The notes under the pieces were generated by a model. That model had not been told where the DNA came from. It worked only from the letters and a program-made list of their open reading frames with translations, and did no database searches. DNA of 64,000 nucleotides, from NCBI GenBank assembly GCA_025360125.1, contig JANYCU010000011.1:62001-126000 (forward strand), given 5' to 3'. The position numbers were made by a program, and so were the translations under genes. Positions 8,090-17,400 of this stretch are shown here, one piece after another (position 1 is the first letter of the stretch; every line of letters begins with the position of its first letter). Source of the DNA: Armatimonadota bacterium. GTDB taxonomy: Bacteria; Armatimonadota; Fimbriimonadia; Fimbriimonadales; Fimbriimonadaceae.

Positions 8090-9847
8090 TTAGAAGCCTG
8101 CCGTAAATACGACACGCATTACTTCTTCAGGAGTCGTGACTCCCTGAAGAACCTTGTGAAGTCCATCTTCACGCAGTTCTCTCATTCCACCTGCCTTTGC
8201 TGCCTCCTTAACATCATTTAGAGGGGCACGTCGAACAACAAGTTCCGCGATTTCCGCATTCATGACCATTAATTCATGGAATCCGGTTCGTCCACGGTAG
8301 CCCGTCATACGGTTGTATTCTGCGGGTATTCCTCGGTAAAGGGTAACTAGCTCATCAGGATTGGTCACGTTGAATCCGAACCGTCGAAGGTCCATTTGGG
8401 TTACTTCGTAAGTTTCTTTGTTCTCAACGTCGATTCGCCTACCAAGCCGTTGGGCAAGGACACCGATAACCGTCGCAGCGATCAAGTAGGGCTCAACACC
8501 CATATCGATCATACGGAGAGTAGCGGATGGCGCATCGTTTGTGTGGAGGGTCGAGAGTACCAAGTGACCCGTGAGCGATGCTTCGATCGCAATTTCTGCG
8601 GTTTCAAGGTCTCGCATTTCACCAACCATGATGATATCGGGATCTTGCCGTAGATAAGCACGAAGTGCGGTTGCAAATGTAAGGCCAGCTTTTCGGTTCA
8701 TCTGAACCTGAGCAATTCCATTGAGCTGATACTCAATCGGATCTTCAGCTGTGATGATGTTGACGCCGACAGTATTGAGTTTGTTAAGAACCGAGTACTG
8801 AGTCGTCGTCTTTCCAGATCCCGTAGGTCCGGTACAGAGGAACATTCCGTTTGGCTGACTGACCAGCTCTTCAATTCGAAGCTGATTTTCTTCGGTAAAG
8901 CCAATTTTTTCAAGACCAATCATAACCGTGGTCTTGTCAAGAATTCGCATAACAATCTTCTCGCCAAACGGGGTTGGAATTGAGCTAACACGAAGGTCAA
9001 TTTCTTTACCATTCGACTTAACTTCAATACGACCGTCTTGCGGGATTCTTCGCTCGGCGATGTTCATGTCTGCCATGATCTTATAGCGGCTTATGAGTGG
9101 AGCCATGAGGTTCCGAGGAACAGTCATTGCTTCCATAAGCACACCGTCAATTCGATAACGGACTCGGATGGACCTTACGCCTGGTTCAATATGAACGTCC
9201 GACGCTCGATCTGAAATCGCTTGCTGGATGATCGCACTGGCGAGTTTGATGATTGGGGCAGCATCGGCACCAGCTGCGTCATCTTCTCGGCCTTCATCGA
9301 GAGCGGCATCGGCATCTCGCCCTTGCTTGACGCCTGCTTCGGCCATGAATCGGGCAAAGTCAGGATTGACGACATTTTTCGATCCACTTTCGGCCACGGC
9401 CTGAACGACGGTACCGCCTCCATAATTCTTACGAATTGCATCTTCGATTGCGCCTTGAACCGCTAAAACGGGCACAACTCGGCAACCAGAAGCGACCCGA
9501 AAATCGTCAATTGCGGAAACATTGTTTGGGTTAGACATGGCAACCCAAATGGTTGTCCCATCTTTCCGAACAGGTATGGCACTATGGTTTTTGACGATTC
9601 GTTCGGGCACGACATTGAGTGCGCTCGAATCTATCGTCATGCGATCAAGGTCGGCAAATCCAAGGCCGGACTCTTGAGCTTTGGCTTGGAGAACTTCCCT
9701 TTCTCCGCAGAATCCCAACTGGACAATCGCCTTTTCAAGGGACGAATTAGTCTGTTGCGAAACCTTAGTTGCCTCATCGGCTTGATCCTTCGTCAGAAAA
9801 TTCTTCTGAATTAGGAACTCTATCATTGAAACACGTGGCATTGCCAT
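8090..9847 (-). CDS. pilB: pilus extension / secretion ATPase (PilB/GspE), lacking the zinc tetracysteine
   Basis: This is the assembly ATPase of the operon, 585 residues. The N-terminal 150 residues match the MshEN/T2SSE_N domain that often binds cyclic di-GMP. The ATPase core has GPTGSGKTT, ITAEDPIEYQ, RQDPDIIMVGEMRD and LSTLHTNDAP. The usual C-terminal zinc subdomain, LCxxC then GCxxCxxTGYxGR, is altered: the chain reads QRLGRRIDVENKETY and later GIPAEYNRMTGYRGRTG. No cysteine occurs after the Walker A region. TGYRGRTGFHEL is kept, so the fold is probably intact. It is the first gene of the operon, so a promoter is expected upstream of 9847. Confidence 0.93.
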   Translation of the reverse strand: MAMPRVSMIEFLIQKNFLTKDQADEATKVSQQTNSSLEKAIVQLGFCGEREVLQAKAQESGLGFADLDRMTIDSSALNVVPERIVKNHSAIPVRKDGTTIWVAMSNPNNVSAIDDFRVASGCRVVPVLAVQGAIEDAIRKNYGGGTVVQAVAESGSKNVVNPDFARFMAEAGVKQGRDADAALDEGREDDAAGADAAPIIKLASAIIQQAISDRASDVHIEPGVRSIRVRYRIDGVLMEAMTVPRNLMAPLISRYKIMADMNIAERRIPQDGRIEVKSNGKEIDLRVSSIPTPFGEKIVMRILDKTTVMIGLEKIGFTEENQLRIEELVSQPNGMFLCTGPTGSGKTTTQYSVLNKLNTVGVNIITAEDPIEYQLNGIAQVQMNRKAGLTFATALRAYLRQDPDIIMVGEMRDLETAEIAIEASLTGHLVLSTLHTNDAPSATLRMIDMGVEPYLIAATVIGVLAQRLGRRIDVENKETYEVTQMDLRRFGFNVTNPDELVTLYRGIPAEYNRMTGYRGRTGFHELMVMNAEIAELVVRRAPLNDVKEAAKAGGMRELREDGLHKVLQGVTTPEEVMRVVFTAGF

Positions 9848-10150
9848 GTTGAACTCTCAGCAGGAAAAACACACTCTCCCAAGTGTGATTGGGGAATTGT
9901 AACCCATTTCGCGGGAAAAAGGGAAAGGACTTTTTGATGAATCAGTTAACTTTCTAACGTTTTTTTCCCGAATCGGCGGCCCTGGTATTCCAAACAGATT
10001 CCCTGAGGGCGAATTGGACTTGCTCGGAAGTCATCGAATCTGGGGACAGAACGGACCGTCATTCGGTCTCTCCAGGTCTGTTTTCACGACCCATTTCCGG
10101 CAATCCTCCAAGGTAGATTTTGCTGCTGTCCCATTTCACCGAAGTGCCAG
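9848..10150. other. 303-base gap upstream of the pilus operon
   Basis: No gene is seen here. It should hold the promoter of the pilus operon, read on the minus strand. CACAC (9870-9874) and GTGTG (9883-9887) form a small inverted repeat about 25 bases before pilB that could be an operator. CGGGAAAAA (around 9912) and TTTTTTCCCG (around 9961-9970) are complementary across about 40 bases. I could not identify a confident -35/-10 pair. Confidence 0.35.
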
Positions 10151-10618
10151 TCAAGGACGAACGGCTTGTTCCACTTTCATCAAAACATCGAGGTCAGGCT
10201 TAAGCTTAAATTCAAGGATTCGGAGAAGAAATGATTGGTCGAGTGCTTGCACGTCCATTTCGTAAGGGGTTGTCGTAAGGTGCCCCCATCCGTCAATGTT
10301 TGCCATCACTCGAATTCGCTTCGCCAAATGAGTGGCCATCTCAATCGGCAGTTGACCACACTCCACTTCGCTAGTGGCTGAAACAAAATACAGACAGGCG
10401 AAACCCTCGGAATTCGGACCCGGCGCAATGTCGGGACAGTTTCTTAGGCGAACAAGCCCAACACATTCTTTCAAAGCGTTTAAGCAGATGTTTTCTATGA
10501 TGCCTTTAGCGATGCTCATCTCATCATTTTCTTCATCCGCACGAATATGCCGTTCCACTTCCTCTTCGGGAGTATTGAAAACGCTTTTGAATGCGGCCTT
10601 AATCGAAGCAAAAGACAT
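10151..10618 (-). CDS. conserved-looking hypothetical protein (155 aa)
   Basis: I do not recognise this protein. It is soluble, acidic at its start (TPEEEVERHIRADEENDE), with no signal peptide or membrane segment. Five scattered cysteines do not form a known metal motif. The ordered pattern of predicted helix, strands (GFACLYFVSAT) and C-terminal helix suggests one compact alpha/beta domain. It is transcribed away from the ferredoxin-NADP reductase gene. The long clean frame with normal codon use supports a real gene; the start at 10618 is the first ATG and is plausible. Confidence 0.6.
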   Translation of the reverse strand: MSFASIKAAFKSVFNTPEEEVERHIRADEENDEMSIAKGIIENICLNALKECVGLVRLRNCPDIAPGPNSEGFACLYFVSATSEVECGQLPIEMATHLAKRIRVMANIDGWGHLTTTPYEMDVQALDQSFLLRILEFKLKPDLDVLMKVEQAVRP

Positions 10619-10676
10619 GGTTAAATCAATTGTAGGACGATTAACTTCCCGTGAAAGGTTGCGAGCCTTATCGCCC

Positions 10677-10704
10677 TTGCCCCTCCCCCAGGTTTAAGTA
10701 CACT
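10677..10704 (+). promoter_or_regulatory. candidate promoter for the ferredoxin-NADP reductase
   Basis: TTGCCC (10677-10682) and TACACT (10699-10704) are separated by 16 bases. A start site about seven bases downstream falls after the first in-frame ATG at 10707, which argues that translation begins at the ATG at 10740. This is pattern matching by eye. Confidence 0.35.
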
Positions 10705-10739
10705 AGATGCGGTTCAATGCTGAGCCACTCGAATTGAGA

Positions 10740-11720
10740 ATGAGCAAAGTTGATGTAACCGTTATTGGTGGGGGGCCTTGTGGTCTTTTCGCCGCATTCT
10801 ATGCTGGCCTGCGCGGCATGAGTGTCCGCATCATCGACTCTCTGCCCGAACTTGGCGGTCAGCTAACTGCTCTTTATCCCGAGAAATATATTTACGACAT
10901 GCCGGGCTTCCCGAAAGTTCTGGCCAAAGACCTTGCCAAGGCACTGGTCGAACAGGTGAGTCAATACCATCCTAAACTGGTGCTTGAAAACACGGCTCAA
11001 GCACTCGTCAACAATGGCAATACCTATACGATCATTACCGACAAGGGGTTAGAGCTTGAAACCAACACGATCATCATTTCGGCTGGGCCCGGCGCCTTTC
11101 AGCCCACCAAGATTGGAGTCGAGCGCGAGGACTCTTTGGTCGGAAAAGGCATTCACTACGGCGTTCGCGATCGGAGCGTATTTACCGGACGTAAGCTCGC
11201 AATCGTAGGCGGCGGAGACAGCGCGTTTGACTGGTGCATGGATTTAGAGGACATCGCCGAAACGATTACGCTAATTCACAGGAGAGATGGATTTAAGGCC
11301 CACGAAGACAGCGTCCAAAAGGTCAAAAACAGCTCAGTAGAGATGAAACTGTTCTACGTGGTGAAAGAGTTACATGGCGTGGACCACTTGACCGGACTCA
11401 CTCTCGAAAATACTCAAACCAAAGAAACCGAACATTTTGAATGCGATGAAATTTGCGTCAATATCGGATTTAAGTCGAGCCTTGGTCCTTTGAAGGAATG
11501 GGGCTTGGAAATCGAGAAGAACCAGATCAAGGTCAATGACCGGTTTGAAACGAATATTCCGCGAGTGTTTGCCGTTGGTGACGTCGCAAGTTACGGGACG
11601 AAGCTTAAGCTAATCGCGACGGGGGTTGGCGAAGCGGCCACCGCGGTTTGCTATGCGAAAACCTATCTTGAACCGGAAGCGAAATTCTTCCCTGGTCACA
11701 GTAGCGACCGGGACGCCTGA
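10740..11720 (+). CDS. ferredoxin (flavodoxin)-NADP(+) reductase, YumC type
   Basis: A 326-residue flavoprotein of the thioredoxin-reductase-like superfamily. The FAD site is VIGGGPCGLFAAFYAG at the N-terminus, followed by the typical YumC sequences LGGQLTALYPEKYIYDMPGFP. A second dinucleotide site, IVGGGDSAFDW (about residue 160), binds NADP(H). The CxxC redox pair of true thioredoxin reductases is absent, which points to ferredoxin-NADP reductase. FAVGDVA near the C-terminus is the second FAD contact. It moves electrons between NADPH and ferredoxin or flavodoxin in the cytoplasm. I prefer the ATG at 10740 because an upstream ATG at 10707 adds 11 residues before the FAD motif and overlaps the likely promoter. 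Confidence 0.9.
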   Translation: MSKVDVTVIGGGPCGLFAAFYAGLRGMSVRIIDSLPELGGQLTALYPEKYIYDMPGFPKVLAKDLAKALVEQVSQYHPKLVLENTAQALVNNGNTYTIITDKGLELETNTIIISAGPGAFQPTKIGVEREDSLVGKGIHYGVRDRSVFTGRKLAIVGGGDSAFDWCMDLEDIAETITLIHRRDGFKAHEDSVQKVKNSSVEMKLFYVVKELHGVDHLTGLTLENTQTKETEHFECDEICVNIGFKSSLGPLKEWGLEIEKNQIKVNDRFETNIPRVFAVGDVASYGTKLKLIATGVGEAATAVCYAKTYLEPEAKFFPGHSSDRDA

Positions 11721-11760
11721 CATCAAGTACAATTTGTCCACAATTCGAGGATATTAAGGT

Positions 11761-12891
11761 TTGGGCAGCGCATATACACCAGGACTAACAGTTAGCAGCG
11801 ACATCGTCGTTCGTCGTACCAGAAGACTACCGATCAAGGGCGAGGTCCTTGTCAAAGTCGGGGATTCGGTTGATCCGTCAAGTCCAATTGCTCGTGCCCT
11901 ACTACCAGGTGCTCTGCAAAACATCAAAATTGCTGATCAACTTGGGGTTGAGCCAAAGGATGTTCCGCAATTTTTGAAAGTTGAGCTCGGCTCCCATGTT
12001 GAAGTTGGACAGATTGTTGCCGAAGGCAAGAAGATGTTTGGATTGTTTAAGGCCCCAAGTGCAGTTTGCGAATTTGCCGGAACCTTAGAGTCATTCAGCG
12101 ATATCACCGGGAATGGATTGGTTCGAGAGCCTTCGATTCCAATCGAAATTAATGGATACATCAAAGGCAAGATTGTTGACATCATGCCTGAAGAAGGCGC
12201 CATCATCGAAACTCGATGCGCCATGGTTCAGGGAATTTTTGGAGTAGGCGGCGAACGACAAGGCGTCATTCGAATTGCGGTAAGCGGTCCCGATCAACTC
12301 TTGGATGAAGCAAACATTTTGGCTGACGATGCAGGAAAGATCATCGTTGGAGGCTCTGGGATGACCTCAGCGGCGATCAAGAAGGCTTCGGCCGTTGGAG
12401 CAGCGGGCATCATTGCTGGCGGGTTGAAAGACAGCGACCTTATCGCATTTCTTGGCTACGATATCGGCGTTGCGATTACCGGAACCGAAAAAATCAATCT
12501 TTCTCTGATTGTTACCGAAGGATTTGGATTCCTACCGATGGCAAATCGGACATTTGAGCTCTTCAAATCGTTGGCTGGAATGACAGCTTCGATCAATGGA
12601 GCCACTCAAATTCGCGCTGGAGTCATTCGACCCGAAGTCATCGTGCCTGATCCACCTTCCGTCGGTGCGGCCTCAAAAGAAGCAAAAGCGTTGGCTCTGG
12701 AAGTTGGGACCCAAATCAGAATTATTCGTGAACCGTACTTTGGAGTTATTGGCACGGTCACCGAATTGCCTCCAGAATTGGTAACGCTTGATTCTGGTAC
12801 TCATGTCAGGGTTTTGCGGGCTAAATTAGGTTCAGGCGAGGTGGTTACCGTTCCTCGTGCAAATGTCGAAATCATGGCCGCTGGCTCATAG
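11761..12891 (+). CDS. protein with barrel-sandwich (lipoyl-like) segments and C-terminal KOW motif
   Basis: A 376-residue protein of unknown function. The first half contains two segments resembling lipoyl/RnfC-like barrel-sandwich hybrids (RLPIKGEVLVKVGDSV and VELGSHVEVGQIVAEGKKM), then GYIKGKIVDIMPEEGAIIETR. The middle, VGGSGMTSAAIKKASAVGAAGIIAGGL, looks like a small Rossmann-type nucleotide or ligand site. The end (YFGVIGTVTELPPE, then HVRVLRAKLGSGEVVTVPRANVEIM) is KOW/translation-factor-like. No signal peptide is present. The start is a TTG at 11761 with GAGG ten bases upstream, and TACAAT at 11728-11733 could be a -10 box. It could be a scaffold or metabolite-binding regulator. Confidence 0.75.
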   Translation: MGSAYTPGLTVSSDIVVRRTRRLPIKGEVLVKVGDSVDPSSPIARALLPGALQNIKIADQLGVEPKDVPQFLKVELGSHVEVGQIVAEGKKMFGLFKAPSAVCEFAGTLESFSDITGNGLVREPSIPIEINGYIKGKIVDIMPEEGAIIETRCAMVQGIFGVGGERQGVIRIAVSGPDQLLDEANILADDAGKIIVGGSGMTSAAIKKASAVGAAGIIAGGLKDSDLIAFLGYDIGVAITGTEKINLSLIVTEGFGFLPMANRTFELFKSLAGMTASINGATQIRAGVIRPEVIVPDPPSVGAASKEAKALALEVGTQIRIIREPYFGVIGTVTELPPELVTLDSGTHVRVLRAKLGSGEVVTVPRANVEIMAAGS

Positions 12892-13001
12892 CCTTTACTG
12901 TTTCTTAATAATGTCGTGTTAAAACTGTTCTAGGTGATGACACCGAGAACAAAATGGCAGTATTAGATCAGCTCGAACGAGTAAAACCAGGAAAAGGAAG
13001 T

Positions 13002-13673
13002 ATGACCATTCTGATTGTCGATGATGAAGTCGCCATTATCGAAACGCTTGAGAATAAGTTTCGAAAGGAAGGCTTTACGACATTTACCGCGGAGACGGCC
13101 GAAGACGGCATGCGGCTTTTTAAGCGGATCAAGCCAAATCTGGTCATCCTTGACATCATGTTGCCCAACCGCAGCGGCCACGATTTCTGTAAAGCTGTTC
13201 GCCGTGAGAATGAGACTCCTATCATTTTTGTGTCGGCCCGGGCTTCGGAAGAAGACCGAATTGCTGGCCTCGAAATGGGCGCCGATGACTACGTTGTCAA
13301 GCCATTCAACATGACCGAGTTGGTTGCACGTGTCCGTGCTATCCTGCGCCGATCCGGCAACGAAACTATTCAAGAATTAGTTGAGCGGGGCGATCTGAGA
13401 ATTGATCCTCGCACCCACGAAGCGACCTTGGACGGTAAGACTTTGACCCTTTCTCCGAAAGAGTTTGCATTGCTTCTGTTTTTGGCAAAGAATGCAGGAC
13501 AGGTTTTTTCCCGAGAAGCCTTGTTGGACCGAATTTGGGGCAAGGACGCGTATGTAACTTCGCGCACAGTCGATGTTCACGTCCGCTGGTTGCGCATGCG
13601 GCTGGCAACGACGCCGGATGCAGTGGATCGAATTCAAACCGTCCGCGGCGTCGGCTATAAGTTCGTTGGCTAG
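13002..13673 (+). CDS. OmpR/PhoB-family response regulator, orphan
   Basis: A two-domain DNA-binding response regulator, 223 residues from this start. The receiver has the acidic pair D7-D8, the phospho-acceptor D51 in LVILDIMLP, the Ser switch in IIFVSARA and the Lys in YVVKPF. The C-terminal winged helix (LTLSPKEFALLLFLAKNAGQVFSREALLDRIWG, TVDVHVRWLR, VRGVGYKF, described here in pieces) is of the OmpR type. I chose the ATG at 13002 because AGGAAAAGGAAG precedes it and MTILIVDDE is the usual family start; an in-frame ATG at 12954 would add 16 residues. No histidine kinase is adjacent, so its partner must be elsewhere. Confidence 0.92.
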   Translation: MTILIVDDEVAIIETLENKFRKEGFTTFTAETAEDGMRLFKRIKPNLVILDIMLPNRSGHDFCKAVRRENETPIIFVSARASEEDRIAGLEMGADDYVVKPFNMTELVARVRAILRRSGNETIQELVERGDLRIDPRTHEATLDGKTLTLSPKEFALLLFLAKNAGQVFSREALLDRIWGKDAYVTSRTVDVHVRWLRMRLATTPDAVDRIQTVRGVGYKFVG

Positions 13674-13674
13674 C

Positions 13675-13718
13675 TATGGAGGGGAGGAACGAAGTTCCAA
13701 GGCATCTTGCCCTCCATA
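13675..13718. terminator. nested hairpin between convergent genes
   Basis: TATGGAGGG (13675-13683) pairs with CCCTCCATA (13710-13718), and inside it GGAAC (13686-13690) pairs with GTTCC (13694-13698). It begins two bases after the response-regulator stop and ends one base before the stop of the convergent gene, so it probably terminates both transcripts. There is no T run. The inner GAACGAAGTTCC also occurs at 41938. Confidence 0.55.
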
Positions 13719-14456
13719 TCACAACTGGCTCTTCAAAGCCGCCGCTAATTTCTTCGCTGTCTCGGGAATTGCCTTGACGGTCCGATAAGTCCCGCCAAAC
13801 TCAAGCTGGATGGCCAGAATGCCATCCTGGTGCCCAAGACCGTACATCTGCACGGTGTATCCACCGTCAAATTTGGAATTTTCCTTTTCATGTGCGTCCT
13901 TCATCGTCGGGAAAACCTTGATCCCCTGGCTTTCAATCATCCCCAAAAACGACTTTGGACCAAATAGGCTTTCGTCGGAAACTCCAGTGACTGTCTTCAA
14001 GTTTTGGGTTCCGCGGAATACCGTCTCCTTATCCGCGCCTTGGCCATGAATATCGAGCAGGATTCCCTTTCCAAATTTCGACTTCACCCCATCGACTGCT
14101 TTGCGAACCGCTTCGTGGTATTTGGCATGGACAAGGCGAGCCGCCTCTGACTCGGCCCCATACTTCGCGGGGCGATTTGCGTCGGCATATTTCCGCGCGA
14201 ACTTGGCAATGATCACGAATGGCTTCTTGCCAAATTCCTTTTCAACCTGCTTGGCCGTTTCCCGGGCAAGATCGTCGGTCCGGGTATCCAGCACAGTCAC
14301 AAACTGCGGCAACGTTGTATCCTTGCGCTCGTCGGCACCCGGAATTGGCAAAACCCCGCCGTGCGGCGCCGTAATGACGATTGGCAAGTCACCATCAACA
14401 ACTTCGACGAGATCGGATTTGAAGGAAGCTAAGAGCAGAAGTGACGCGATAATCAT
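13719..14456 (-). CDS. secreted N-formylglutamate amidohydrolase-like protein
   Basis: The 245-residue protein has a short hydrophobic N-terminus (MIIASLLLLASFKSD), likely a signal peptide. Motifs of the N-formylglutamate amidohydrolase (FGase) family are visible: VITAPHGG, DTRTDDLA, ARKYADANR, LLDIHGQG and AIQLEFG. In related zinc amidohydrolases these His, Asp and Glu residues bind metal. The family cleaves N-acyl or formyl amides, but some members act on other amides, so the substrate is unclear. If exported, a role in peptide or cell-wall amide turnover is more likely than histidine breakdown; no hut genes are near. Confidence 0.75.
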   Translation of the reverse strand: MIIASLLLLASFKSDLVEVVDGDLPIVITAPHGGVLPIPGADERKDTTLPQFVTVLDTRTDDLARETAKQVEKEFGKKPFVIIAKFARKYADANRPAKYGAESEAARLVHAKYHEAVRKAVDGVKSKFGKGILLDIHGQGADKETVFRGTQNLKTVTGVSDESLFGPKSFLGMIESQGIKVFPTMKDAHEKENSKFDGGYTVQMYGLGHQDGILAIQLEFGGTYRTVKAIPETAKKLAAALKSQL

Positions 14457-14487
14457 GATTTCATCTTAGCTTCCCTGCTTCCCCGCC

Positions 14488-17400
14488 CTACCGTTTCAAC
14501 TTAATCGTAATGATCTCAAACGGTTTGTACGAGAATTGCACAAGGCCGTCGTTCACTTCCAGTTCGCCGATTTCGTTTTCCTCAAGATCACAGATCGTTG
14601 CTTCACTTGGTGGTGTCATGCAGAACAGCTCCGCGTGACCCCGACTGTTGTGGCACTCGTAAAGTCTCACGATGAGATCGTCAGAGTCTTCTGCCTTTTT
14701 CACCGTTTCGATCACGATATTGCGGTCATCGCACGTGACCAGAGGGTCCATTTGCGAGATGGAACCGCTAGTTGGCTCGATGAAAGCGTACCGAAGCGGC
14801 GCGTTGTGGGCGTAGGCTGCATGGACGACGTCGGCATAGTTATAGGGACCAAAGTGAGGCAGCAACACATAGCTGAACCGATGGATGCCCATATCGCATT
14901 CAGGATCGGGTGCTTTTGGCGACCGAAGTAGCGACATTCTCATAACGTTTCCGTTGATGTCGTGGCCGTATTTTCCATCGTTAAGCAAAGCAACCCCGAG
15001 GTCGCCTTCGCTTAAATCAACCCACTTTTGTGCACAGACTTCAAACTTCGCCATATCCCAGCTCGTGTTGTAATGAGTTGGGCGTTCGACGTTTCCAAAT
15101 TGAATTTCGAAGTTGGCTCGTGCGGCGTTGACGTTGACCGGAAAGGCCACCTTCAGCATTTTGTCTTCCTCGTGCCAGTCGATTTCCGTATCAAACCGAA
15201 TTCCTGGGGTCGGACCGAGGGAGATCCGTTGTCGAATCGTCGATTTTCCGAATCGCTTGACGACCTCGACTGCCACGCGAACAGGTCCGCGCTCGACTAG
15301 CTCAACGCTTTCACTCTTGAGCAAGTCTTGGGCAGTCTCGTAGGCATAGACATCAACATCCCACGCGCTCCAGAACAAGGGCTTATCTTCCAACAGTTGG
15401 AAGACGTTTCCAAGCTTCCCGGGCTCAATAAAGTCCGTTCCATCTTCCAAACTTTGAATCGACGAAATGTTTCCGTTGACATCAAATCGAACCGAAAACT
15501 GATCGTTTTCGATCTTCCTTGCCGACGATTTGAGGCGGTTCTTGATCGGGGTTCCCGAGTCTTTGAACTCGCCAACGGCAACGGCACTGAGTGCATCTTG
15601 AGGGGATTCGAAAATGAGTTTGCGATCGCCAAACTCCTCGACTAACTGAGTCGGCAAGAACTCGTCACCGACTTTGATTCCAACGGGAATTTCCTCTTTG
15701 ATCCAGTCGACATGGCCCTGAGTTGGAACATTGCCGTTTTGGAACAAGACGATTGGATCGACGAAACCTGATGTATCAAACTTCTTGCCAATTTCGGTTA
15801 GTGAGTGTTCAATGATCTCACGTCCAGCTTTTTCGACGGTTTCGTAGTCGGCTTTGCTATCTACGTAGACTTCTTGAACCGAGGATCCGGGAATAATGTC
15901 GTGAAATTGGTTCAGAAGGACCAATTTCCAGGCTTCTTCAAGCTTCTTCGAAGGGTGCTTTACTCCTGTGAAGCAGGCCAACCAATCGGCATCCCTGAGC
16001 AGAAACTCGCATGATCTGTTCGACTTCTTGTTGGCAGCTTGGCTCGTATACGTTCCTCGGTGAAGTTCCAAATAGAGTTCGCCAACCCACGTCATTAAGT
16101 CCTTGCTTTTCGCTTTGGATTCGCGAAAGAAATCAATAGCTTTTTTACCGAACATGACTTCGGGGTAGTTGGGAGCCAATCGACCTCGCTTAATAAACTC
16201 CATGTGGCGCTCGGTTGGTCCTCCGCCACCGTCGCCATGACCGAAGACATACAGCGAATTCTCGGCTCGGGCGTGGTCTTTGTAGTTCTTAACCGATTTG
16301 ATTACTTCCTTCGGTTCGCACGAAGCGTTGTACGTGTCGGCGGGTGGGAAGTGTGACCAAACTTTGGTGCCGTCGATTCCCTGCCACCAAAACGTGTGAT
16401 GAGGGAATTTGTTAAATTGGTTCCAGCTGATTTTTTGGGTCAAGAAGTAGCTTATGTTGAATTTCTCGAGAATCTGAGGCAGTGCGGCCGAGTATCCGAA
16501 GACATCGGGTAGCCACATGTCGTGGGTTGTGTAACCCAGTTTCTCCCGGAAATAGCGCTTTCCGTAAAGGAATTGGCGGATGAGGGATTCTGAACCCGTA
16601 AGGTTGCAGTCGGCCTCGACCCACATGGAACCGACTGGCTCCCACTGGCCTCGAACGACCGCTTCCTTCACTCTTTCAAACAGTTTGGGATATTCCTGTT
16701 CGAGCCACTCGTATTGACTTGCTTGAGAATGAACAAAGACGTAATTGGGATACTTTTCCATCAACGACAACTGAGTTGACGTTGTGTGAGCCATTTTCTT
16801 TTTGGTAATTGAGATTGGCCAAAGCCAGGCGGTATCGAGATGAGCGTGGCCAACCGGATAAATGGTGTGTTTGTACTCAGTGTTGAGACTGCCAAGCGAA
16901 TCCTTGATCAACTTTCGGCATCTGAGGACTGCATCGTCTCCGTCTTTTGCAAAGTGGTTTACAACATCATTCAGAGAGCGGAGAACGGTGTGAAATCCGG
17001 GGTCATCCTGAGGAAGTGTCTCGAGCAAATCGAGAGCAAATTCGAGGTCAAAATAAAGGGCTTTGATTTCGTTATTGACGATGACGAGATCGGCAAATTC
17101 AATTTTCTCAACATTTTGTTCGCGGGGCAGTTCTTTGAGGTGAACTCGGCACTGGGGGTTCTTTGTATAAGCTTCAAGGATATAGGTGACCGATTCTCCA
17201 CCTTTTACTGGCCCTTCAGTGGGAAGTGTTCCGCCCGTCAAAAATCCGAAGTCGGTATGTTCGTAATCAACCCCACGATACGGCGAATCGTCCTTCCACA
17301 ACGTTCGTTCGCTGCCAATCTCCGCATGAACAACGACTTCTTTTTCTGCCCAATCTTTGGGAACTTTTCCGGACAGTTTGAACCAGAAGGTCGTGTAGGC

